From NCBI RefSeq assembly GCF_000731315.1, contig NZ_HG938353.1, positions 4,530,001 to 4,594,000 of the forward strand: 64,000 nucleotides of DNA, in the 5' to 3' direction. The notes under the pieces are model-generated. The model was not told the DNA's origin and searched no databases. It worked only from the letters and a program-made list of their open reading frames with translations. The position numbers were made by a program, and so were the translations under genes. Positions 58,550 to 64,000 of this stretch are shown in pieces (the first letter of the stretch is position 1; each line of letters starts with the position of its first letter). This DNA comes from Neorhizobium galegae bv. orientalis str. HAMBI 540. Its GTDB lineage: Bacteria; Pseudomonadota; Alphaproteobacteria; Rhizobiales; Rhizobiaceae.

Positions 58550-58593
58550 CTATCGGCGATAGGGGAGTTTGTAAATCAGCCTATCACTGATAG
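58550..58593. promoter_or_regulatory. two tetO-like operators
   Basis: CTATCGGCGATAG (58550-58562) and CTATCACTGATAG (58581-58593) are palindromic and sit between the divergent TetR and monooxygenase genes. The second is very close to the Tn10 tet operator core (CTATCAGTGATAG). Centres are about 31 bp apart, like the paired operators of Tn10. Binding by the adjacent TetR is inferred but strongly suggested. Confidence 0.85.
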
Positions 58594-58608
58594 ATTCGAG
58601 TTGCGCAC

Positions 58609-59880
58609 ATGAAGATTGAGACTGAAAATCGCTCCCTCAAGATTCTTGTCTGCGGTGGAGGGATTGCGGGTCCGGCCTTGGCCTATTGGCTCACCCGAAG
58701 CGGCCATCAAGTCGTCGTAGTCGAGCGGTTCTCAAGCATCAGGGCCAGGGGTGCGCAGGTGGACCTGCGCGGGCAAGGCATCGAGGCCGCCAAGCGCATG
58801 GGGCTTATAGGCGCCATCCGCAGCAACCTTGTCGATGAGGCTGGCGTCTCGTTCGTCGACTCCCAGGGTCATGCCAAGGCGACGATTCTGGCCAACACAT
58901 CCGGTCGCGGCGCGCAATCGCTCACATCCGAATACGAGATCATGCGCGGCGATGTCGTGCGCATTCTCCAGGACCTGACCAGGGACGTCGTAGAATACGT
59001 CTTCGGCAAGACCGTAGAGCGGTTCGAACAGGACGACGAGAAGGTTCTAGCTCACTTCTCCGACGGCACCTCTGACACCTTCGATCTGCTGGTCGGAGCC
59101 GATGGTCAGGGATCGCGCATTCGCCAGGGTATCCTGCCGCCGGATGCCGCCGACCCTTACCTGCGAATGGGCATCCACATGGCCTATTGGTTCATCCCAC
59201 GCACACCGGCCGACGATGGCAACATCCGTAATACGTACCTCGCTCCTGGCGGCCGGATGATCATGCGACGGAGCCATAATCCGACGGAAACGCAAGTCTA
59301 CTTCGTGCTCAGGGAAAGCTCCGAAGAAGCATCGGCCATTCATAGGGCACCATTGGACCAGCAAAAGCAGTTCTGGATAGAGCGGTTCCGGGACGCCGGC
59401 TGGCAGACCGATCGATTCATCCGCGGCATGACGACGACTCCCAACTTCTACTCTCAGGAAGTGGTGCAGGTCCGCACAGACACCTGGTACAAGGGTCGCG
59501 TGGTTCTCGTCGGCGATGCCGCGCATTGTGCATCCCCGTTCAGCGGCATGGGCGTATCCGGCAGCCTGGTCGGAGCTTATGTCTTGGCGGGTGAGATCAA
59601 TCGCAATACGGGAGATCTCGCGCGAGCCTTCGCGCTCTACGACGAAACGCTACGGCCCTTCGTCAACGAAATCCAGAACGTAAACCCATCGCTTCTGCGC
59701 CTGGGAATGCCTAAGACGCGATTTGGGGTAAACGTCTTTCTTTCCATAATGGCCTTGGCCGCACTGCTCCGCATCCCGGACCTGGTCGCCAGATTTTCGT
59801 CGGAAGACAGGGACGGCGGCTGGCTTCTACCCGAATATACGGAGCTGCATCCGGCCCATCAAACTGCGCTACCGGGTTAG
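58609..59880 (+). CDS. FAD-dependent monooxygenase, PHBH/TetX-like group, 423 aa
   Basis: Class A flavoprotein hydroxylase: FAD GxGxxG in LVCGGGIAGPALAYWL (residues 16-21), the RDxx region near SEYEIMRGDVVRIL, DG motif LLVGADGQGSRIR, and GD motif VVLVGDAAHCASPFSGMG. Such enzymes hydroxylate aromatic substrates with NAD(P)H and O2; tetracycline-inactivating TetX enzymes share the layout. The divergent TetR and tetO-like sites raise a tetracycline or related-polyketide substrate as a hypothesis. The C-terminus (about 40 aa after the FAD domain) has a hydrophobic stretch. Confidence 0.9.
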   Translation: MKIETENRSLKILVCGGGIAGPALAYWLTRSGHQVVVVERFSSIRARGAQVDLRGQGIEAAKRMGLIGAIRSNLVDEAGVSFVDSQGHAKATILANTSGRGAQSLTSEYEIMRGDVVRILQDLTRDVVEYVFGKTVERFEQDDEKVLAHFSDGTSDTFDLLVGADGQGSRIRQGILPPDAADPYLRMGIHMAYWFIPRTPADDGNIRNTYLAPGGRMIMRRSHNPTETQVYFVLRESSEEASAIHRAPLDQQKQFWIERFRDAGWQTDRFIRGMTTTPNFYSQEVVQVRTDTWYKGRVVLVGDAAHCASPFSGMGVSGSLVGAYVLAGEINRNTGDLARAFALYDETLRPFVNEIQNVNPSLLRLGMPKTRFGVNVFLSIMALAALLRIPDLVARFSSEDRDGGWLLPEYTELHPAHQTALPG

Positions 59881-59967
59881 GTGAGAACTCGGGATGCAGG
59901 CCGTGATTGCGCCACACCGAAAGCAGTTTCCTTTCGAAGATCGAGTGCCTCCGGGCCTAGCGGTCGT

Positions 59968-60147
59968 TCACCTAAGCCAGTCGATGTAGTCAGGAACAGC
60001 CTGCTCGACGTCGAATATCGGCTTGGAGCCTCTGTCTTTCTGAAGCCGAGCAATGTCGAGAGAGTGGTCCGGGCGGTGATCGGGGTTCCGGCCAGCCGGA
60101 AGTACGATGCCTGCGCCGGGAATGGCTTTGCTGATGGCTCCTCCGCG
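59968..60147 (-). pseudogene. epimerase C-terminal remnant
   Basis: The minus strand between the SDR gene and the monooxygenase reads SKAIPGAGIVLPAGRNPDHR, then LDIARLQKDRGSKPIFDVEQ and YIDWLR with a TGA at 59968-59970. The DI-RL-xD-G-xP-xFD-xxxAVxDYIxWL pattern is the C-terminal end of NAD-dependent epimerase/dehydratases. The Rossmann domain is absent. The SDR stop and this remnant are about 10 bp apart, so a deletion joined them. The rest of this 274-bp gap shows nothing. Confidence 0.65.
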
Positions 60148-60154
60148 GAAGCGA

Positions 60155-60886
60155 TCAGATTAGGCTCTGGCCGCCGTCGATATGCAGCGTTTGGCCTGTC
60201 GTGAACTCGCTCTCCATGGCGTAGACATAGGCCAGCGCCACATCGGCTGGATTCGCGATCCGTCCTGCCGGGAGCCGCGTCGCCATGCTCTCGAAAAGGC
60301 TGGATTTATTCTCGCCGGCCAGTTCGGTGAACATGGGTGTATCGACCCAGCCCGGCGACACCACGTTGACCCTTGTCGGCGCCAGTTCCAGCGACAGCGC
60401 ATGCGCGAAATAGCCGAACGACCCGGCGATGGCCGCCACGACCGATCCGCCGGGAACCGGCGGCTTGTCCTTGTTTATGCCCGACGTGAAGGTCATCGAT
60501 CCACCCTTCTTCAAGGTGCGGACTGCGTGCTTGGCTACCAGGACCGCGCCCACCAGCTTGTTGTCGATGAAGCCGCGAACAACATTCAAGTCGGTGTCCC
60601 CGATGGGGTAGTCGGGCGGCGGCGTTCCTGCCGTCGAGACAAGATGATCGAGGCCGCCGATCCCTGCGAACAGGCGAGCGATCTCTGCCTCCTGGGTCAT
60701 GTCGGCTGCGAAGGTGCTGACCTTGCCGACTGCCGCAAGCGCGCGTTCGGCTGCTTGCAGCTTCTCCTGCGACCGGCCGACGATCACCACCTCGGCGCCT
60801 TTGTCCAGAACTGCGGTCGCAACGCCGAGACCGATGCCGGAGCTGCCGCCGATGACGAGAATTCTCTTGCCCATAAGCGTCGCCAT
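60155..60886 (-). CDS. SDR family oxidoreductase, atypical, 243 aa
   Basis: A classical-length SDR with the glycine motif ILVIGGSSGIGLGVAT and LDHLVSTAG (in place of NNAG). The usual YxxxK catalytic pair is absent: the segment reads SVVAAIAGSFGYFAHALSLE. The later PGWVDTPMF is normal. Some SDRs lacking YxxxK exist, so it may be non-catalytic or use another mechanism. The ATG at 60886 is preceded by GGAGG. It is followed by an epimerase remnant. Confidence 0.88.
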   Translation of the reverse strand: MATLMGKRILVIGGSSGIGLGVATAVLDKGAEVVIVGRSQEKLQAAERALAAVGKVSTFAADMTQEAEIARLFAGIGGLDHLVSTAGTPPPDYPIGDTDLNVVRGFIDNKLVGAVLVAKHAVRTLKKGGSMTFTSGINKDKPPVPGGSVVAAIAGSFGYFAHALSLELAPTRVNVVSPGWVDTPMFTELAGENKSSLFESMATRLPAGRIANPADVALAYVYAMESEFTTGQTLHIDGGQSLI

Positions 60887-60938
60887 GGGTTCCTCCATAT
60901 CTGAAGTGGTGCTGTGAAGTCGGGCGCGACGAGCGTCG

Positions 60939-61397
60939 CTAACCCTGGTAGGCGTGTTCGAGATCCGCGATGATGATCTTCTTCATCCTGTACATGGCCT
61001 GCATCACCCGTTCGGCCCTGTCCTTGTCCGCGTCGGCGATCATCTTCAGCAGGATGGCGGGTGTGACCTGCCAGAAAACGCCAAATTTGTCCGTCAGCCA
61101 TCCGCAGGGCTGCTCCTTGCCGCCCTCGGCGATCAGAGCATCCCAGTAGTAGTCGGTTTCTTCCTGATCGCCTGTTTCGACAAGGAACGAGAACGCCTCA
61201 TTGTACGGCACGCGCGAGTTGGCATTCAGCGCGGCGATCTGCAGGCCGCCGAGCTCGAACCGCACCACCGACAGTTCCGGGTTGGGCAGTTCGGTGCGTG
61301 CAAGGAGCCTGGAGTCCTTGAACACGGATCGATAGAACTCCATGGCCTCTTCTGCCTGGCCATTGAACCAGAGATGGGGGTAGATGTTCATGATCAT
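60939..61397 (-). CDS. VOC family protein (PhnB-like), 152 aa
   Basis: Glyoxalase-fold PhnB type like the gene at 45873-46355: NIYPHLWFNGQAEEAMEFYR, RFELGGLQIAALNANS, QPCGWLTDKFGVFWQVTP. It is 53 bp upstream of the SDR gene on the same strand, so they may be co-transcribed. Alternative start two codons inside. Function unknown. Confidence 0.9.
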   Translation of the reverse strand: MIMNIYPHLWFNGQAEEAMEFYRSVFKDSRLLARTELPNPELSVVRFELGGLQIAALNANSRVPYNEAFSFLVETGDQEETDYYWDALIAEGGKEQPCGWLTDKFGVFWQVTPAILLKMIADADKDRAERVMQAMYRMKKIIIADLEHAYQG

Positions 61398-61433
61398 TGT
61401 CCTTCGATGATGGCTGAGGAAGCGGTCGGCGGG

Positions 61434-61676
61434 CTATGGCTGCCGTAGGAGGACGGTTCCGTCCCAGTCACGTTCGAAGCCGATGTCTTCAAGGCTATGA
61501 TCCGAAAAGCGGTCGAGACGCCGCATGTCGGTTCGATGCCGGATCACCAGAACCTGGCGCGTGGCCAGATCGCGGGCCGCACCGATCAAAGCGGCGATCA
61601 CATCGATTGGCCGATGCCCGCGTTCGCCTGCTGCCGATCCATGAAAAATATCAAACGATGCGTGAGTAACACTCAT
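61434..61676 (-). CDS. DUF1127-type protein, 80 aa
   Basis: The C-terminal half carries a DUF1127-like motif: RRLDRFSDHSLEDIGFERD. The N-terminal half is Ala-rich and helix-like (VIAALIGAARDLATRQV). Short DUF1127 proteins in Rhizobiaceae have been linked to small-molecule and RNA-related regulation. It diverges from a LysR gene, with 142 bp between, and has a GTG-free ATG start (MSVTHASF). Confidence 0.75.
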   Translation of the reverse strand: MSVTHASFDIFHGSAAGERGHRPIDVIAALIGAARDLATRQVLVIRHRTDMRRLDRFSDHSLEDIGFERDWDGTVLLRQP

Positions 61677-61818
61677 GGCCTTAATCCATTTTCAATGGCG
61701 CTTCTCAGCTTGGTCGCCGTCGCCTTTGCGTTGTTGATGGGAAGGAGTTTGCTTCTTTCCCTGCTGGACGACAAACGACTAATAGTGCATGATTTGTGAT
61801 CAGTGCTCACAGGTCATC

Positions 61819-62709
61819 ATGCCAAGAAAGCTCCCCCCGTTGACCGCTCTGCCCGCCTTCGAGGCGGCGGCTCGCCATCTGAGTTTTACCAAGGCCGCAG
61901 AGGAACTCTTCGTGACCCACGGCGCCATCAGCCGGGCGATCAAGAACCTGGAACAGCAACTCGACGTAACGCTGTTCGATCGGGGGACGCGTTCGGTCCG
62001 GCTGACGGCGATCGGAGAGCCCTATGCGCGCGCGGTGCGCGAAGCGCTCGATCACCTGGCAGTGGCCACGGCCGTTGCAACGACGCGCCGCTCCGACACG
62101 ACATTGACTGTGAGCACGTCGGGCGGCTTTGCGGGCAAATGGCTCGTGCCGCGCCTCTATCGCTTTCATCGGGCACACAGCGAGATCGACGTGCGTGTCT
62201 CGACAACAGGCACGCTGACCAATTTTTCAGGCGATGGGATCGATATCGCCATTCGTTATGGCGGAGGCGACTATTCAGGACTGACGAGCGAATTCCTGGC
62301 CGGCGAAGATGTGTCGCCGGTTTGCAGTCCACGACTCATGGCGGGCAAGCACCCGTTGCGGACAGCCGAGGATCTCAAATATCATACCCTTATTCGCGAC
62401 GGCTATCCGATCGACTGGGCGGCCTGGCTTGAGAGCGCAGGCGTGACGGGCCTAGACCCAAACGGGGGGCTGACCTTCGATTCCTACACCTTCGCGATCG
62501 AGGCGGCGGTTCAGGGCGAAGGCGTCGCGCTTGGCCGGACCATGCTTGTGGAAGGCGACCTCGCCGCGGGGCGGCTGGTCCGCCCGTTCGAACATGCGTT
62601 GAAGGCCCAATCCAGTTTTTATCTCGTTTACCCTCCCGATGCGATCCGGCAGCGCAAGGTGAAGGCGTTTCGGGACTGGCTTTTTTCCGAGATGGGTGAA
62701 GACGGATAG
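61819..62709 (+). CDS. LysR family regulator (GcvA-like), 296 aa
   Basis: The HTH reads LTALPAFEAAARHLSFTKAA, FVTHGAISRAIKNLEQQLDV, the GcvA/AmpR-type subgroup. The C-terminal domain has SGGFAGKWLVPRLYRFHRAH and RYGGGDYSGLTSEF. The start MPRKLPPL is used at 61819, since GcvA-like proteins begin MxRxLPPL. It diverges from the DUF1127 gene and ends just before another LysR gene on the other strand. Confidence 0.92.
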   Translation: MPRKLPPLTALPAFEAAARHLSFTKAAEELFVTHGAISRAIKNLEQQLDVTLFDRGTRSVRLTAIGEPYARAVREALDHLAVATAVATTRRSDTTLTVSTSGGFAGKWLVPRLYRFHRAHSEIDVRVSTTGTLTNFSGDGIDIAIRYGGGDYSGLTSEFLAGEDVSPVCSPRLMAGKHPLRTAEDLKYHTLIRDGYPIDWAAWLESAGVTGLDPNGGLTFDSYTFAIEAAVQGEGVALGRTMLVEGDLAAGRLVRPFEHALKAQSSFYLVYPPDAIRQRKVKAFRDWLFSEMGEDG

Positions 62710-62716
62710 CCTGTAA

Positions 62717-63631
62717 CTAGTCCGGGCCGCACCGTTCTCGATCCGTCGCGGCTTGCCCCGCCAAAAGCGGAGCGTACGCGGCGAGCCTGCGGGATACGAA
62801 CTCCGTGAAGAGCCGCACGCGCTTCGTCTTGCGTGTCTCCCCGTGTGTGAGAAGCCAAAGCGTTCCGTACATGTGCAGGTCGGTGCCCGGCACCCTCACC
62901 AGGCGGGGGTCGGCATCTCCGACGAAACATGGCAGTGTCGTGATCCCGAGCCCTTGCCGCACAGCAACGATCTGCGCCTCGGCGTCCGTGACCCTGAATG
63001 GTACCCCCGCGGTGCGAACCTCACCCGCGCTGGCCCAATCCGGAATTCCATGAATACTTATGACAATCCACCGGATGGGATCAGGTGCGCCCGCACCCCA
63101 TGCGGCTAGCCGATCGCGGGACATGTAGACGCCGCCAAACAAATCCGGTCCCTTCAGGCCGTGAAGATTGACCGGCAGGGTTTTGCGGTCGTAGACGACG
63201 CGGATCGCCACGTCGGCCTCTCGGTTGGTCAGATTTGCCAGCTCGCCGGACGACAAGATGTCCATCTCGATGTCCGGATGCAGACGCGCGAAATCGGCGA
63301 AGTCCGGCATCAGCAGGTGTGTCGCGAGGGTGGGGGCCAGCGTCACCCGCAGAAGCCCGCGCACGCTCTGGTCGCGCCCGAAGACGCGCGTCTCCAGCTG
63401 GTGCGATGACGCTTCCATCTGGTTGGCGAGTTCGAGGACTTCCTCGCCCGCAGCCGTCAGGCGGTAGCCCGAAGGCAGCTTTTCGAACATCTGCGCCCCG
63501 AGGCGTTCCTCGAGCTGTGCGATGCGTCGCAGCACGGTCGAGTGATATACCCCGAGGCCCTCGGCGGCAGCCCGCACCGAGCCTCCGCGCGCCACGGCAA
63601 GAAAGTAGCGAATGTCATCCCAGTCGATCAT
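62717..63631 (-). CDS. LysR family regulator, 304 aa
   Basis: HTH: MIDWDDIRYFLAVARGGSVR, GLGVYHSTVLRRIAQLEERL. C-terminal domain RVTLAPTLATHLLMPDFADF, IRVVYDRKTLPVNLHG. The ATG at 63631 begins the canonical DWDDIRYFL start; an upstream extension reads through a palindrome. It diverges from an SDR gene whose start is in the last 110 bp of the window, a typical LysR-target layout. Confidence 0.92.
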   Translation of the reverse strand: MIDWDDIRYFLAVARGGSVRAAAEGLGVYHSTVLRRIAQLEERLGAQMFEKLPSGYRLTAAGEEVLELANQMEASSHQLETRVFGRDQSVRGLLRVTLAPTLATHLLMPDFADFARLHPDIEMDILSSGELANLTNREADVAIRVVYDRKTLPVNLHGLKGPDLFGGVYMSRDRLAAWGAGAPDPIRWIVISIHGIPDWASAGEVRTAGVPFRVTDAEAQIVAVRQGLGITTLPCFVGDADPRLVRVPGTDLHMYGTLWLLTHGETRKTKRVRLFTEFVSRRLAAYAPLLAGQAATDRERCGPD

Positions 63632-63641
63632 GGTGCAATCC

Positions 63642-63657
63642 CGCACCGCGCGGTGCG
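63642..63657. promoter_or_regulatory. 16-bp palindrome in the LysR/SDR gap
   Basis: CGCACCGCGCGGTGCG is a perfect 16-bp palindrome starting 11 bp upstream of the LysR start codon. A second inverted repeat, CGTAC-AACA-GTACG, is at 63684-63697. Either could be an operator or a leader hairpin. The rest of this gap (to 63893) shows no clear gene. Confidence 0.5.
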
Positions 63658-63893
63658 CCTTCCCAAGCCCGTATCCAACGCGTCGTACAACAGTACGGGC
63701 GGTCATCATAGCTTATGTGGCCAAGTGCGGCCTGTTTTCAAACGGCGGACACCGATCGTTGAGGTTGGCGTCAGTCGTCCAGCCGGATTGATTTTGCACC
63801 ACCGATGTGCGCGCTTTCGCACTCAACGTCTGACTCCAGCGGACCTATTTTGGGTGTCAGGGACGTCCCCCGAACGACCAAAGGATGCATGAC

Positions 63894-64000
63894 ATGAACA
63901 GACTGAATGGAAAGACCGCCGTGATCACTGGTGGCGCTACCGGCATTGGCCGCGCCGCAGCGAAGCGCTTCATCGAGGAAGGCGCCTTCGTCTTCATCTT
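63894..64000 (+). CDS. SDR family oxidoreductase, N-terminus only (runs off the window)
   Basis: The first 35 codons read [20 protein letters not shown] then [16 protein letters not shown], the Rossmann start of an SDR with intact TGxxxGIG. It continues past 64000. AAGGA lies about eight bases upstream of the ATG at 63894; an in-frame ATG at 63885 is possible but too near that site. It is divergent from LysR. Confidence 0.9.
   Translation, partial: MNRLNGKTAVITGGATGIGRAAAKRFIEEGAFVFI

Overview
The window is chromosomal DNA of an alphaproteobacterium, most likely Rhizobiaceae (Rhizobium / Neorhizobium / Agrobacterium group). This rests on rhizobial-type flagellin, an Irr-type iron control element in front of mbfA, TakP-like TRAP binding proteins, a bacterial transglutaminase-like cysteine peptidase, a DUF1127 protein, a GTA-type spike base protein, and generally high-GC coding sequence. 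The assignment comes from reading the sequence; no database search was run.

Layout. 0-13 kb: flagellin, a broken ccdA antitoxin relic, lepA, an MFS pump with an XRE-cupin regulator, a GNAT, small secreted or hypothetical proteins, a TetR/MFS pair with a clean palindromic operator, and a second MFS carrier. 13-18.7 kb: rpsU (TTG start) and a cold-shock gene, then two paralogous TRAP solute-binding proteins with a duplicated promoter. These flank the fused stumps of an SDR gene and an AraC gene. mbfA follows. 18.8-28.5 kb: sensor kinase, cysteine peptidase, and the translation block infC-rpmI-rplT-pheS-pheT. infC appears to start at ATC, and a DUF4160/DUF2442 pair sits between pheS and pheT. 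28.5-37.5 kb: aldo/keto reductases and a Gfo/Idh enzyme. Next comes a compact glycan-lipid cassette: GT2, methyltransferase, SMR-type flippase and GtrA in one operon, with a divergent GT-C-like membrane protein. An isolated GTA-type spike gene closes this part. 37.8-52 kb: xseA, housekeeping hydrolases, YbaK, an ArsC-like reductase, a soluble chemoreceptor, ogt, a two-HKD phospholipase D-like protein and a YqaA protein.

52-64 kb is an accessory region made of regulator/oxidoreductase pairs (LysR/isochorismatase, TetR/F420-type reductases, TetR/FAD monooxygenase, LysR/SDR). It is interspersed with gene wreckage: a PIN-toxin tail, a SnoaL fragment, SDR and epimerase stumps. The best-supported functional unit here is a true TetR-class repressor, conserved at the tetracycline-contact positions. 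It is divergent from an FAD monooxygenase, with two tetO-like palindromes about 31 bp apart between them.

The two most promising under-described systems are the putative undecaprenyl-phosphate-sugar cassette (32.2-36.6 kb) and the TetR/FAD-monooxygenase pair (57.9-59.9 kb). No tRNA, rRNA, CRISPR array, complete IS element or complete prophage was recognised.
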